From an uncultured Acidobacteriota bacterium (GTDB lineage: Bacteria > Acidobacteriota > Terriglobia > Bryobacterales > Bryobacteraceae): a stretch of 64,000 nt of DNA. Each line of letters opens with the position of its first letter. Position 1 is the first letter of the stretch. Where the stretch lies: positions 62,001-126,000 of the forward strand of contig CADECY010000006.1 in the NCBI GenBank assembly GCA_902825945.1, given 5' to 3'. Shown piece by piece: positions 1 to 10,471 of this stretch. The notes under the pieces are model-generated. The model saw only the letters and a list, made by a program, of their open reading frames with translations. It searched no databases and was not told where the DNA came from. The position numbers and the translations under genes were made by a program.

Positions 1-732
1 CTTGCGACGCCTGGCCACGTGGTGGATCTCAGCCGCGTCGCCGGGCTGTCCGGCATCGCTGAGGCGAACGGCATGATCCGCATCGGCGCGATGACCACGC
101 ATTACGAAGTCGAATCATCGGCGGCGTTGCGGGCCAAGTGTCCGTTGCTCGCGCAAACGGCATCGATGATCGGCGACGTGCAAATCCGCAACCGCGGAAC
201 GATCGGAGGCTCGGTGGCACACGCCGATCCCTCCGCCGATTATCCGGCGGCGCTACAGGCGCTGGAAGCGACGGTGACACTCGCTTCCTCGAGCGGAGAG
301 AGAACCGTCGCGATCGACGAGTTCCTAATCGACACCTTCACCACCTCGATCGACCCCGGCGAGATCGTGGCGGCGATTACCGTGCCCGCCGAGGCCGCGG
401 ACACGGGCGCTGCCTACGAGAAGATGCTGCAACCTGCCTCGGGCTTCGCCATCGTGGGAATCGCGGCGCGGATTCGCAAGTCCGCGGGCAAGATCTCGTT
501 TGCGCGCGTGGGAGTAACCGGGCTGGGCTCGCGAGCGTACCGCGCGGCGAACGTCGAGAAAGCGCTCGCCGGATGCTCGGGCTCGGCGGCGGAGATCAAG
601 GCCGCCGCGGCGCTGATCGCCGATGGCATCGACGCCAACTCCGACATTCACGCGTCGGCGGCATACCGGACCCAGATGGCGCGAGTCTACGGAGCCCGCG
701 CAATCCAGTCGGCACTGAACCGGGCCGCATGA
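1..732 (+). CDS. CoxM-type FAD-binding subunit of a molybdo-hydroxylase (5' partial)
   Basis: The medium, FAD-binding subunit of the xanthine dehydrogenase / aerobic CO dehydrogenase family, which passes electrons between the FeS and molybdopterin subunits. The frame is open from base 1, and the residues before the first internal GTG (LATPGHVVDLSRV) match the usual internal CoxM segment, so the true start lies upstream of the window. Family motifs seen are IRNRGTIGGSVAHADPSADYP (FAD pyrophosphate-binding region, shown in part) and a C-terminal CO_deh_flav_C domain around GVTGLGSRAYRA. The ATGA overlap with the next gene (coxG) supports an operon whose large and small subunits would lie upstream. 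The substrate cannot be told from this subunit. Confidence 0.93.
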   Translation, partial: LATPGHVVDLSRVAGLSGIAEANGMIRIGAMTTHYEVESSAALRAKCPLLAQTASMIGDVQIRNRGTIGGSVAHADPSADYPAALQALEATVTLASSSGERTVAIDEFLIDTFTTSIDPGEIVAAITVPAEAADTGAAYEKMLQPASGFAIVGIAARIRKSAGKISFARVGVTGLGSRAYRAANVEKALAGCSGSAAEIKAAAALIADGIDANSDIHASAAYRTQMARVYGARAIQSALNRAA

Positions 733-1172
733 AGATCTCGGGTTCGAATTCGGTTCCGCTGCCCAAGGATCGCGCCTATCAGGCCCTTCAGGATCCCGCG
801 ATCCTTGCGCAGTGCATGCCTGGGTGCGAGACGCTCGAAAGAATCGGCGACGAAGAATACGCCATGAAGATGAAGATGGTTCTTGCCGCGGTGAGCGGCC
901 AGTTCCAGGGCAAGGTGCGCATCGCGGATTCGAACCCGCCGGATTCGTTTCGGCTGATTGTCGAGGGAACGGGCAAGGTCGGCTTCATGAAAGGCGACGG
1001 ATTGCTGACCCTCACACAAGAAGATGCGACGAAAACGAAGGTCGACTTCGATGGCGAGGTTCAAGTCGGTGGCACAATCGCCAGCGTCGGTCAGCGGCTG
1101 ATCGACTCGACGGCGAAACTCGTCATCAAGCGCTTCTTCGACAAGCTGGCGGCTACGATCGCGCAGTCCTGA
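729..1172 (+). CDS. coxG: CoxG family protein (SRPBCC fold)
   Basis: A 147-residue CoxG/SRPBCC protein, the accessory family that accompanies CO dehydrogenase-type molybdo-hydroxylases and is thought to recruit the enzyme to the membrane or help maturation. The start is the ATG at 729, whose ATGA overlaps the stop of the upstream FAD subunit. The typical N-terminal signature CMPGCE (about residues 29-34) and the SVGQRLIDSTAK segment near the C-terminus are present. Its last 20 bases overlap the convergent vapC gene. The family call is secure; the role is known only from relatives. Confidence 0.92.
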   Translation: MKISGSNSVPLPKDRAYQALQDPAILAQCMPGCETLERIGDEEYAMKMKMVLAAVSGQFQGKVRIADSNPPDSFRLIVEGTGKVGFMKGDGLLTLTQEDATKTKVDFDGEVQVGGTIASVGQRLIDSTAKLVIKRFFDKLAATIAQS

Positions 1173-1581
1173 CCCGGCGGCTCCCGGTCCAATTCATCAC
1201 GCGAAGCCCGGGCACGCGCTCGAACTCGCGGCTGTTGCGGGTGACCACGGTGCAATCGTTTGCCAGAGCTACCGCCGCGATTAGCATGTCATTCGCGCCG
1301 ATCGGTGTGCCCGCCATCTCGAGGATCGTCCGGATGACACCGTAGTGGTCGGCGGCACGGTCGTCGAACGGCAGCGAACCGAACGGTTCGAGCAGGTCGG
1401 CGACTCCTTCCAGATTCTCGTCGACGCGCTGGCTCTTCCGCGCTCCGAACAAGAGTTCGGCCTTGACTACCGAGCAGGTGACGACCTTGGATGCGTCGAG
1501 TGTATGCACCTGCTTGATGAGGTCCGCGTCGCCTCGCGCCAGTCCGATCCAAATATCAGTATCGATAAGGTAGAAACTCAA
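1153..1581 (-). CDS. vapC: VapC-like PIN-domain toxin
   Basis: A 142-residue PIN-domain ribonuclease toxin of a type II toxin-antitoxin pair. The acidic metal site is complete: Asp7/Asp9 in LIDTDIW, Glu42 in KAELLFG, Asp98 in ANDMLIAA, and Asn116 in TRNSREF. I chose the TTG at 1581 because its TTGA overlaps the TGA stop of the antitoxin gene, a standard translationally coupled layout; longer readings upstream would run into antitoxin sequence. It converges with coxG and overlaps its 3' end. Toxin activity is inferred from family and pairing. Confidence 0.9.
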   Translation of the reverse strand: MSFYLIDTDIWIGLARGDADLIKQVHTLDASKVVTCSVVKAELLFGARKSQRVDENLEGVADLLEPFGSLPFDDRAADHYGVIRTILEMAGTPIGANDMLIAAVALANDCTVVTRNSREFERVPGLRVMNWTGSRRVRTARS

Positions 1582-1802
1582 AAGTCCACGGGCTCCGCCG
1601 GAAGGCTTTCGATGTGCATCTCCTCGCGGAGGAACCCGCATCGGCGCTCGAAATAGTCCTTCGGCCAGCCGCGGGTTTCCGTTTTCGGAGCCAGTTCCCG
1701 TGCCACGAATGCGGAAATCGAAATCCCGGCACGATTCGCTCTCCGCTTCAGATCCACGGCTGTGTCCTCGTTCAGGTAAAGGTTCAACTGTGCCACGTAC
1801 AC
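1578..1802 (-). CDS. vapB: VapB-like ribbon-helix-helix antitoxin
   Basis: A short (about 74-residue) antitoxin with an N-terminal ribbon-helix-helix-like segment (LNLYLNEDTAVDLKRRAN) followed by a C-terminal region rich in charged and aromatic residues that would wrap the toxin. The start is uncertain: GTG codons at 1802 and 1796 or a TTG at 1832 are possible and none has a strong ribosome-binding site; 1802 fits the start of the folded domain. The stop overlaps the vapC start. VapB proteins usually bind their own promoter; the AT-rich GATATACTTG just upstream is a plausible -10/operator area. Confidence 0.8.
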   Translation of the reverse strand: MYVAQLNLYLNEDTAVDLKRRANRAGISISAFVARELAPKTETRGWPKDYFERRCGFLREEMHIESLPAEPVDF

Positions 1803-1856
1803 AAGTATATCCGAGAAAGAGGAAGGAATCAATACTCCAACTTGCCTGACGGGATA

Positions 1857-3953
1857 CTACCGGCGAAAGATGACCTTGACTTCGTTCGCAACGACTCCGT
1901 CCACCGCGATTCGTAGCACGGTCTCGTCATTGCCTGCCAGGGATTCCGGCACGGTAAAGCTGATCTGATCCAGGCCTGGCCGACCGGCGGGGTTCACCAC
2001 GATATCCGCCGCAGGCGTTGATCCAGCAGTGACTTCGAACGCCGATCCGCCCCGGATTCCGGTGGCTGTGAGCGTCAGCCGTGCCGATCCGCCCGGCTTG
2101 AGGTCGAGCGAAAACGGGCCGCCGGGACCGATGAGCGTTAAGGTCTCTTCCGAGCCCTCGGAGTCGATTATCACAGCGGTACCGGCGGCGAATCCATCGG
2201 CGTTCGCAATGGATGGCACGACCTGTTTCACGTTGATCGTTCCCTCGTACGTGCTGCCTGAGTTCGCATTCGTCAGCCGGATCGATCCGGATCCGAGCGC
2301 GGCGCCAGTTGGGAGATAGGCATCAGCGCGCCCGGGCGAAACCGTATCGAACAGCAGCGGGAACTCCGTCCCCGCGCTGTCCCGGGCACTGCCCCGCAAG
2401 CCCGCCAACACGAGCGTCAGTTCCTCGGCCATGGCGGGCTCGGAGACCAGACCCGCTCCCGTAATCGTTATTCGGGAATCCGGCGCGACATCGCCGGCAC
2501 TGGGAGTGAACGCGCCCGACACCTCGACGCGAACGGGCGGCGGTGGCGGAGGTGTGAAATCGCCCGAGATCACGGCGGACGACGGAAGGTAGTTTGCATT
2601 GCCGAGGTATTCAGCGCGAAGTTCGACCTTCGAACTTCCGAAATCGAAGTCTGCGCGCACGGAGCCGTTGGCTCCGAGGGCAACCTCCACGGGTGGCCGC
2701 TCCCGGCCGTCGACAGTGATCGTCACGCGCACTGTTCCCGTCAGCGCGCCAAACGAAGGCCGGTCGCCTTGCACCGAAATCTGATAGGCCGTTGGGGGCG
2801 CACCCATCAGCGCGGCCGTAGAACGGGTGGGCGCCTTCACGCCCCGCATCAACTGGCCAAATGGCTGCGAGCGCGAATCGGTGGTCGCGAGGATGTCCAC
2901 CATTCCGTCTCGATCCGCGTCGAAAAGCACGAACGACGGCCCAGCCCGGAAGATCGCCGCTGGAGCGAAGGTTCCATTGCCGAGCGAACTGAGTGCGTGC
3001 AGGAAGCTGTCATTCAGTCCACTGCCATCCGCCGCGCCGTCGCTGAGGAGCAGGTCGTCGAGTCCATCTCCATCCACGTCCGCGACAGCCATGTGCAAGG
3101 GCCGCGACACGGAAGCTAGTTTGGCGGGCGCACGGAAGCCCGTGGGCTGATTCAGCAGAACGAACGGGCCATCACGCGCCAGCACCAGCACGTCCATTCG
3201 TCCGTCGCGATTGACGTCGGCGCTGGCGGCGCGTGTATAGACGTTGGCCGGATTGAACGGAGTCGAGATCCGGTTCTGTCCGCCGGTCGTGATCGTGATG
3301 CCGGCCGTACCCACGTAGACGAGGTCGGGGAAGCCGTCGGCATTGAGGTCGCCGGCGTGAATATCAGTCACTTTGTCCGGGATGTTGATCGTCGCCACCG
3401 GATCGTCGAACGCTCCGCCACCCTTTCCGGGAAGCAACGCGCCGCGCGCCGCCGCGCCACCCACCAGCACATCGGGCTTGCCGTCGCGATCGAAGTCCGC
3501 GACGGCGAAATGGTTCGGAACGAACGGAAGACCGGCGACGCGCCTCCATTCGAACCGGCGCCCGCCGCGATTGAACAGGACCGACACGTAGCCAGGCTTG
3601 CCGCCGCGCAGTATTTCCAGGGCGTCGGAGTGGATGAAAACGACATCAGGCAATGGATCATCATCCACGTTCGCGATCCGGTAGGCGATGTATTCAGGGA
3701 CGCGTCCAACCTGAGTCTCGGCGGCTGCCGATGGATCGAGAGGTTGATAGTCCCAACTGACGACCACGGTTCCCGGGACCGTACCCGGAGCGGGATTGAA
3801 GAGCACCAAGTCTGGGCGAGCCGGCGAGCCGGCGTCCAACTGCACGACGCCGAGGATTCGTTGATCCGCCTGCCGTGGAATATCGACTGGCGTGATCGTG
3901 AACGTGCCCGCGGAAGCCAACACCGCGGACAACATGTACAGCCAGGAACGCAT
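1857..3953 (-). CDS. Secreted VCBS/FG-GAP repeat protein with Solibacter-type C-terminal domain
   Basis: A 698-residue secreted protein with an N-terminal signal peptide (MRSWLYMLSAVLASAGT). At least five VCBS/FG-GAP propeller repeats with calcium-type motifs are seen (DFDRDGKPDVL, DLNADGFPDLV, DVNRDGRMDVL, DVDGDGLDDLL, DADRDGMVDIL), followed by a Pro-rich linker and, from about residue 480, a region like the TIGR03437 domain found in Solibacter proteins (ITGAGLV... DTVSPGRADAYLP...). Such proteins are extracellular or surface bound; ligand and role are unknown. It is a single-gene unit upstream of a TonB receptor. The domain is a strong taxonomic pointer to Bryobacterales. Confidence 0.88.
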   Translation of the reverse strand: MRSWLYMLSAVLASAGTFTITPVDIPRQADQRILGVVQLDAGSPARPDLVLFNPAPGTVPGTVVVSWDYQPLDPSAAAETQVGRVPEYIAYRIANVDDDPLPDVVFIHSDALEILRGGKPGYVSVLFNRGGRRFEWRRVAGLPFVPNHFAVADFDRDGKPDVLVGGAAARGALLPGKGGGAFDDPVATINIPDKVTDIHAGDLNADGFPDLVYVGTAGITITTGGQNRISTPFNPANVYTRAASADVNRDGRMDVLVLARDGPFVLLNQPTGFRAPAKLASVSRPLHMAVADVDGDGLDDLLLSDGAADGSGLNDSFLHALSSLGNGTFAPAAIFRAGPSFVLFDADRDGMVDILATTDSRSQPFGQLMRGVKAPTRSTAALMGAPPTAYQISVQGDRPSFGALTGTVRVTITVDGRERPPVEVALGANGSVRADFDFGSSKVELRAEYLGNANYLPSSAVISGDFTPPPPPPVRVEVSGAFTPSAGDVAPDSRITITGAGLVSEPAMAEELTLVLAGLRGSARDSAGTEFPLLFDTVSPGRADAYLPTGAALGSGSIRLTNANSGSTYEGTINVKQVVPSIANADGFAAGTAVIIDSEGSEETLTLIGPGGPFSLDLKPGGSARLTLTATGIRGGSAFEVTAGSTPAADIVVNPAGRPGLDQISFTVPESLAGNDETVLRIAVDGVVANEVKVIFRR

Positions 3954-4053
3954 CTACTTCGAGCTTAGCGCGTTAGTGCCAGAAGGAGCGAATTGAGAGG
4001 CAGGCATTGCGACCCGGCGGTTCGTGGCCGAAGCATTCGAGCTCAGTTCGCTG

Positions 4054-6417
4054 CTACCAAAGGTACCGGACTCCGAGGTAGGCATTTCGCCCGGGAGCGT
4101 CGATGCCGGAGCCGTGAACGCGAAACTGGCGGTCGAACGCGTTTTCGAGGGCGGCGTGAAGCGTCAGGCGTTCACCGAGCGGGATCCCGGCGCGGATCGC
4201 GGCGGAGTACCAGCCCGCGGTCGAAGCATACAAGGGGACGCGGATGGCGTCCGCGACGCCGGGCAGCACGCGGTCCTGAATCTGCCGCAGCGTTTCGCCG
4301 GTCGGAGTGAAGCGGCCCGCACTGTCAAGGAGCGGCGAAACGCGGGAGCCATTGAAAAAGTCCGCGATATCCTGACGCCGGCGCGAGGCACCGATTCGTT
4401 CGTCGTCGATGTCGCCGCCGCTCAGCCGCCGTTGGGCGCCTGCGGCGGTTCCACCGATCTCGAACCAGTAGCGGCGCTGGGCCGTGTAACGAAGAAAGGC
4501 CGCACCCATCTGCGGCGGCAGACGCCGGATGCTCCGGTTCGGATCGAGGTCGCGGCCCACCAGAAACGCGTAGTTCGCGTTGAGCATCCAGCGTGGCGAG
4601 ATTGCAATTCGAAGCAGCGATTCGGTGCCGTAGTAGCGCGACCGGCCGTCATTCACGAACGCCTTCACCGCGCGCGGATCGAACTGCGTTGCCACGGTCA
4701 CTACTCCCTGGACCTGCTGTTGCGGCGTGGGCGCGATCGGTCTCACCGCGATCCCGCCGAGTTGCGAAGGCACGCTGGCGGCAGGAAAGAGCACGGTGCG
4801 GCGGACGATCGGATCGGCGAGTTCGGAGTCGAAGAAATGGACGCGCGCGTAGACCTTGCGAGTCGAGATGCGGAAGCCCGCCTCGTAGCTGTGGAGCGAC
4901 TCGGCTCGCAACGCGCCGACCGGCCGGCCGAGCGACGTCGCCCCTTCGCCGCTGGAATTTCCGAGCAGCGCGCCCGCGGGAATCGAGGCCGACGCCGGGA
5001 TCTCGAAGCCCAAGTCGTTGAGTCCGAGCGAGCCGAGATCGTTCAGATTCGGAGCGCGGAAGCCGCGTCCGGCAAGGAAACTGAGCGCGAACCACTGCGT
5101 TGCCTGGAACGATGCACTGGTATTGAACGTCAGGTCGCCGAACGACTGGTTCGCTTGACCAGCCACGTAACGGATGTGGGTCCAGCGGCCACCGAGTCCG
5201 AGGCGCAGGCGCGAAAGCGGTTCGATCGTGGTCTGTCCGAAGAGACCGCTCGAGCGGTAGCGCGATCCATCCGGATACAGCGGCCGGACAGCGCCGGGCC
5301 GCCGTGATGCGATGAACTCATCATAGATCTCGCCGCCGAATAGCGCCGTCATGCGCGAGCCAACGTGTGCGGTTCCTTGGCCAGCGTAACCGAGCGAGCG
5401 GACGCGGTTCCAGTCGGTGGTGATCGCATCGGTCCGGCGGAGTCCCTGGCGAGATCCACCATCGGTCTGCTGATTGAGCGAGAGCGTTCCGGATAGTGAA
5501 TCGAGGGGACCTACACGGAGCTTTTCGTAGCGTCCATAGAGAAAGTCGAGTGTCTGCGGATCGAAGCTCGACTGCAGGCGTCCGAGCCCGCCGAGAAGAT
5601 CCTTATAGCCCCGAACGTCAAACATAGCGCCGCGCTGATACCAGAGCGAGAGCGTCTCCGTGGGCGTGCGGCGCGCGGCGAGCTTCGTGTTCACGCCGTA
5701 TTGCGAAAAGCCCGAATCCTGTTGCCGGTCACCCACGAACGAACGGATTTGCGAGCCGGAGAGACCGAAGAGCCGATGGTAAACGTTGCGAGAGTCCCAG
5801 CCCGAGCCTGCACGAAGGTCGTTATGCTTGCGTGCGGAGACGCCACCGAGCAGCCAGATGTTCTCCTTGCCAGCCGACACCTGAGCGTTGCCGCCGGACG
5901 ACCAATCCGCGGACGCACCGAAAAGAGTGAGTTCGCCATGCGGACGCCATGAATCGCCGAACTTCGGATCGGCGGTGATCACGTTGATCGCGCCGCCGAG
6001 TGCATCGCTGCCGTACTGGGACCCCGCCGGTCCGAGCATCGCCTCGATCCGCGAGGCTTGGCTCGGCTCCACGAAAGCGAGATATTGATTCGGACCGGAA
6101 CGGAAAGTCGAGTTGTTGAAGCGTACACCGTCGATCAGGTTCAGCAACTGATATCCGGTCAGACCGCGCAGGAAGGGCGAGACTTGGCCGGCGGTGCTTT
6201 GCTGCACCAGTACGCCGGGCTCACCATCGAGCGCGTTGCCTAGTGCCGGTGTGGGCCGGGCGATAATCGCCTCGCGCTCCTTCGCCGTGACGAACTGCGC
6301 CGACGTAGCCGCGTCTTCCTTCGCTCCGCGCGAGGAAGTGACGGTGAGTTGCGTGTAGACCGGATCGGATTTTTGCGCGAAGGCTGTCACGGCAGCCAAC
6401 GCAAGAATTGCGCGCAT
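4054..6417 (-). CDS. TonB-dependent outer-membrane receptor
   Basis: A 787-residue TonB-dependent receptor for uptake of a ligand such as a siderophore, cobalamin or a sugar oligomer. The start is the ATG at 6417, directly before a signal peptide (MRAILALAAVTAFA); the open frame extends 52 codons upstream but that stretch is Arg-rich and unlike protein. The plug domain is visible (ALGNALDGEPGVLVQQ, SPFLRGLTGYQ, GSQYGSDALGGAINVI, about residues 50-150), then a long beta-barrel, ending in the outer-membrane signature NAYLGVRYLW with C-terminal aromatic Trp. Unlike the two receptors further right it lacks a carboxypeptidase regulatory-like N-terminal domain. The substrate cannot be inferred. Confidence 0.92.
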   Translation of the reverse strand: MRAILALAAVTAFAQKSDPVYTQLTVTSSRGAKEDAATSAQFVTAKEREAIIARPTPALGNALDGEPGVLVQQSTAGQVSPFLRGLTGYQLLNLIDGVRFNNSTFRSGPNQYLAFVEPSQASRIEAMLGPAGSQYGSDALGGAINVITADPKFGDSWRPHGELTLFGASADWSSGGNAQVSAGKENIWLLGGVSARKHNDLRAGSGWDSRNVYHRLFGLSGSQIRSFVGDRQQDSGFSQYGVNTKLAARRTPTETLSLWYQRGAMFDVRGYKDLLGGLGRLQSSFDPQTLDFLYGRYEKLRVGPLDSLSGTLSLNQQTDGGSRQGLRRTDAITTDWNRVRSLGYAGQGTAHVGSRMTALFGGEIYDEFIASRRPGAVRPLYPDGSRYRSSGLFGQTTIEPLSRLRLGLGGRWTHIRYVAGQANQSFGDLTFNTSASFQATQWFALSFLAGRGFRAPNLNDLGSLGLNDLGFEIPASASIPAGALLGNSSGEGATSLGRPVGALRAESLHSYEAGFRISTRKVYARVHFFDSELADPIVRRTVLFPAASVPSQLGGIAVRPIAPTPQQQVQGVVTVATQFDPRAVKAFVNDGRSRYYGTESLLRIAISPRWMLNANYAFLVGRDLDPNRSIRRLPPQMGAAFLRYTAQRRYWFEIGGTAAGAQRRLSGGDIDDERIGASRRRQDIADFFNGSRVSPLLDSAGRFTPTGETLRQIQDRVLPGVADAIRVPLYASTAGWYSAAIRAGIPLGERLTLHAALENAFDRQFRVHGSGIDAPGRNAYLGVRYLW

Positions 6418-6547
6418 GGACTTTTCAGGATATCGAAGCGAGGTTGCGGTGCGATGACTTCGTCGAGAGTTCGCGACCGATACCGTTCCCTCGCCGTAGC
6501 GGCTCGGCTTGTGGCGCGGCTCCATGGGGGTTCCCGGCGGACTCGTC

Positions 6548-7357
6548 TTACTTCCACATGGTGAAGCCGCCATCGACCGTCAGATTCTGACCGGTGACGT
6601 AGTCCGACGCGGGCGAGGCGAGAAAGAGGATCGCACCCTTGAGGTCGATGCCGTCACGGCCCATGCGTCCCAGCGGTGTCGCTTCGCTGTAGAGGTCGAT
6701 GAACTCCTGCGGCTGGCCGCGCTCGAATCCGCCCGGGGAGATCGCGTTGACGCAGACGCCGTGCGGCGACATGTAGCCGGCGAGATCCATGGTCATGCCG
6801 ATCACGCCCGCCTTGGCGGCGGCGTAGTCGATCGGCTGTCCCTTGAGCTTGCCGTTGACATACATGCGGCGGTCACGCCCGCAGAGTCCGGCGATCGAGG
6901 CGATGTTGATGATCTTGCCCGATCGATTCTCGACCATGTGGCGGCCGATCTCGCGACAGCAGTAGAGCACCCCGTTGAGGTTGACTCGAATCAACTCGTC
7001 GATGTCCTCGATCTCACGTTCGAACAGCAGCGCCGGACTCGAGCCCGACCCTCCACCCGCGTTGTTCACGAGGATGTCGGCCGCCGGCTTCCAGTCGAGC
7101 ACGGCCTCGAGCAGACCCACGACCTGCTCATGCGCGGATTGGTTCAGCGCGAGGCCGATCGAGTCGACTCCGTAGGTTTCGCGCAGGCGTTGCGCGGAAG
7201 CCTTTGCCGATTCCGCTGTCCGGCTGGTGATCGCGACATGGCAGCCGGCCGCGGCGAGCACGCAGGCCGCGTCCCAGCCGAGCGTACGCGCGCCACCGGT
7301 GACGATCGCGGTCTTGCCGCGCAGGTTGAAGAGTTGTTCGATCTCAGCGTGAGCCAT
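6548..7357 (-). CDS. SDR family oxidoreductase
   Basis: A 269-residue classical short-chain dehydrogenase/reductase. The NAD(P)-binding motif TGGARTLG (about residues 20-27), NNAG (about 99-102), the catalytic Ser in IASIAG and the catalytic YxxxK in YAAAKAG are present. It ends in VTGQNLTVDGGFTMW, as in gluconate 5-dehydrogenase or 3-ketoacyl reductase-like members. The Arg after the glycine motif and TSRTAES after the second strand suggest NADP. Divergent from the hydrolase at 7390. The substrate is unknown. Confidence 0.92.
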   Translation of the reverse strand: MAHAEIEQLFNLRGKTAIVTGGARTLGWDAACVLAAAGCHVAITSRTAESAKASAQRLRETYGVDSIGLALNQSAHEQVVGLLEAVLDWKPAADILVNNAGGGSGSSPALLFEREIEDIDELIRVNLNGVLYCCREIGRHMVENRSGKIINIASIAGLCGRDRRMYVNGKLKGQPIDYAAAKAGVIGMTMDLAGYMSPHGVCVNAISPGGFERGQPQEFIDLYSEATPLGRMGRDGIDLKGAILFLASPASDYVTGQNLTVDGGFTMWK

Positions 7358-7369
7358 TGGGCTTCAGTG

Positions 7370-7375
7370 TAAACT
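7370..7375 (+). promoter_or_regulatory. -10-like hexamer TAAACT before the 7390 gene
   Basis: TAAACT lies 14 bases before the ATG of the hydrolase gene. The predicted leader would be about seven bases, too short for a usual Shine-Dalgarno, and none is seen. No convincing -35 box is visible. The same type of hexamer recurs before several other genes in the window. Confidence 0.4.
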
Positions 7376-7389
7376 GAGACCTTCCACCA

Positions 7390-8004
7390 ATGCAGCACGT
7401 GCATGAACCCGCCTTCGGACCCGTGGCAGCGATCGGCCTGACTCATGGCGCGGGAGGCAATTGCGAGGGCCGCCTGCTGCAGTGTGTCGCGGAGAGGCTC
7501 GCCGCGAGCGGATTGTTGGTGATCCGGTACGATCTTCCGTTTCGCGAGACGGGCCGATCGGGCCCGCCGAGGCCGGCCGACTCAGGGAAGGATCGTGACG
7601 GGATCCGCGCGGTGGCGGCGAAGCTGCGAAGCATGACGCCGAAGCCCGTCTTCCTGGCGGGCCATTCCTATGGCGGCCGGCAGACGACGATGGCCGCCGC
7701 GGAGACACCCGGACTCGCGGACGGACTAATGCTGATGTCGTATCCGCTGCATCCACCGGGCAAGCCCGAGCAGCTTCGGGTCTCGCACTTCCCTGAGTTG
7801 CGCGTACCGTGCCTGTTCGTGCATGGATTGAAGGACCCGTTCGCAACGATCGCGGAGATTGAAGAGCATGTGCGCGCGATCCCGGCTTCGACGCGAATCG
7901 AGGAAATGGAGGGCGCGGGCCACGACCTCGTAAGAAGCCGCAAACACGAGGCCGCCGCTGAGAAGATCGTATCGGCGTTCCTCGAGACATTCGCCCTGCG
8001 GTAA
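7390..8004 (+). CDS. Alpha/beta hydrolase (KANL3/Tex30-like, dienelactone hydrolase fold)
   Basis: A 204-residue cytoplasmic alpha/beta hydrolase. The oxyanion/N-terminal motif THGAGGN, the nucleophile elbow GHSYGGRQ (Ser about residue 94), the acidic residue in HGLKDPF and the catalytic His in GAGHDL are all in place, so the enzyme should be active. The compact length and GHSYGG elbow fit the KANL3/Tex30 group. The substrate is unknown. The gene precedes malate synthase by 17 bases on the same strand and its TAA stop lies inside the -10-like hexamer proposed for that gene. Confidence 0.88.
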   Translation: MQHVHEPAFGPVAAIGLTHGAGGNCEGRLLQCVAERLAASGLLVIRYDLPFRETGRSGPPRPADSGKDRDGIRAVAAKLRSMTPKPVFLAGHSYGGRQTTMAAAETPGLADGLMLMSYPLHPPGKPEQLRVSHFPELRVPCLFVHGLKDPFATIAEIEEHVRAIPASTRIEEMEGAGHDLVRSRKHEAAAEKIVSAFLETFALR

Positions 8005-8007
8005 ACT
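8002..8007 (+). promoter_or_regulatory. -10-like hexamer TAAACT before malate synthase
   Basis: TAAACT sits 14 bases before the aceB ATG and overlaps the stop codon of the upstream hydrolase gene. It would give a leader of about seven bases. No -35 match is evident, so this is a candidate only. Confidence 0.35.
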
Positions 8008-8021
8008 CGTCTGTCGACCCC

Positions 8022-9563
<1,542 letters not shown>

Positions 9564-9578
9564 CCTCGGATCGGGCCC

Positions 9579-9608
9579 GCTGAGATTCAGATCGGTCTGA
9601 ATCTCGGC
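9579..9608 (+). terminator. Perfect hairpin after aceB (possible terminator)
   Basis: A 10-bp perfect inverted repeat, GAGATTCAGA / TCTGAATCTC, with a TCGG loop (9582-9605), extends to 13 pairs with one G-U wobble. It begins 16 bases after the malate synthase stop. No T-run follows, so it is not a textbook intrinsic terminator; it may protect the 3' end, or stop transcription without a U-tract. Confidence 0.55.
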
Positions 9609-9672
9609 AACGAAAAACGTGTGGTTCTCACGGGCGGATCGGCGTCCGCGCTCGCGGCTTCCGCGGCGGCTC

Positions 9673-9730
9673 CGCCCAACAAACGCATGATCATGCTCTA
9701 GCCGCTCCGCCGGACTGCCGCTAGACTCCC
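9673..9730 (+). promoter_or_regulatory. Duplicated promoter/operator block, copy 1 (upstream of PEP-CTERM gene)
   Basis: This 58-bp block matches 11049-11106 at 51 of 58 positions with no gaps. It contains the perfect 12-bp palindrome GCATGATCATGC (9685-9696), a conserved CTAGCCGCTC, and a -10-like TAGACT (9722-9727). A -35 position 17 bases upstream would be TAGCCG, identical in both copies. The block lies about 60 bases before the ATG at 9791. Shared placement ahead of two PEP-CTERM genes suggests common control. Confidence 0.6.
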
Positions 9731-9790
9731 TCTATGGTGGTGGCATGGGAATGACCATCAAACATCGCACTTTTTCAAGAGGAGAGTCCC

Positions 9791-10471
9791 ATGAGGCGAA
9801 TGAAGACCGTCGCGGCAATCGCGGCGGCTATATTGTCCGCGCAGGCCGCAAGCGCGGCCGAACTGATCACGAATGGCGGGTTCGAGAACGGCACGTTCAC
9901 GCCGGGGGGCTTTCCGGGCTACAACGTCATCACGTCGGCCGGAATACAGCTTCTGACAGGCTGGACGGTCGGGAATTCCCTCATCTGGGGACTCAACGCG
10001 CCTGACATCAACGTGCACCAAGGCAATGGGTTCGTGGATCTCACCGGCGCCGGCGATACCGTTCCGCACGGCATGCTCAACCAGACGCTCAACACGATCG
10101 CCGGACAGGACTACACCTTCTCCGTCTACACAACCCTCGACACCAGCGCGCCGTCGGCGATCGGCATCACCGCAACGGCGAACGGGGCACCCATTGCCCT
10201 ATCGGGGACATACGGCTTCTGGAACTACAACCCCACTGGCGCCATCTGGCGGCCCGTGAGCGGAGTCTTCACCGCGACCGGCGCGTCCACCGCGCTGCGG
10301 ATCTCGGGGCAGTCCGGCTTTTCCTTCATGATCGGTCTCGACGATGTGAGCGTAACGGGACCGGTCCTGACGGGCATTCCCGAACCCTCCACTTGCTGCA
10401 TGACGTTCATCGGCCTGGCGGGACTCGGCCTGGCGGCCAAGCGCTGGCGGCGGGCGTTCACCGAAGCCTGA
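9791..10471 (+). CDS. PEP-CTERM sorting-domain protein (DUF642-like)
   Basis: A 226-residue exported protein with a signal peptide (about residues 1-24, cleavage after ASA), a beta-sandwich region opening with ELITNGGFENGTF that resembles DUF642/carbohydrate-binding-like PEP-CTERM proteins, and a C-terminal sorting tail: IPEPST, a hydrophobic stretch, and Arg-rich end KRWRR. Such tails are processed by exosortase and the proteins are linked to exopolysaccharide or the cell surface. A strong ribosome-binding site (AGAGGAGAG, about 9778-9786) fixes the ATG at 9791. The exosortase is not in the window. Confidence 0.88.
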   Translation: MRRMKTVAAIAAAILSAQAASAAELITNGGFENGTFTPGGFPGYNVITSAGIQLLTGWTVGNSLIWGLNAPDINVHQGNGFVDLTGAGDTVPHGMLNQTLNTIAGQDYTFSVYTTLDTSAPSAIGITATANGAPIALSGTYGFWNYNPTGAIWRPVSGVFTATGASTALRISGQSGFSFMIGLDDVSVTGPVLTGIPEPSTCCMTFIGLAGLGLAAKRWRRAFTEA

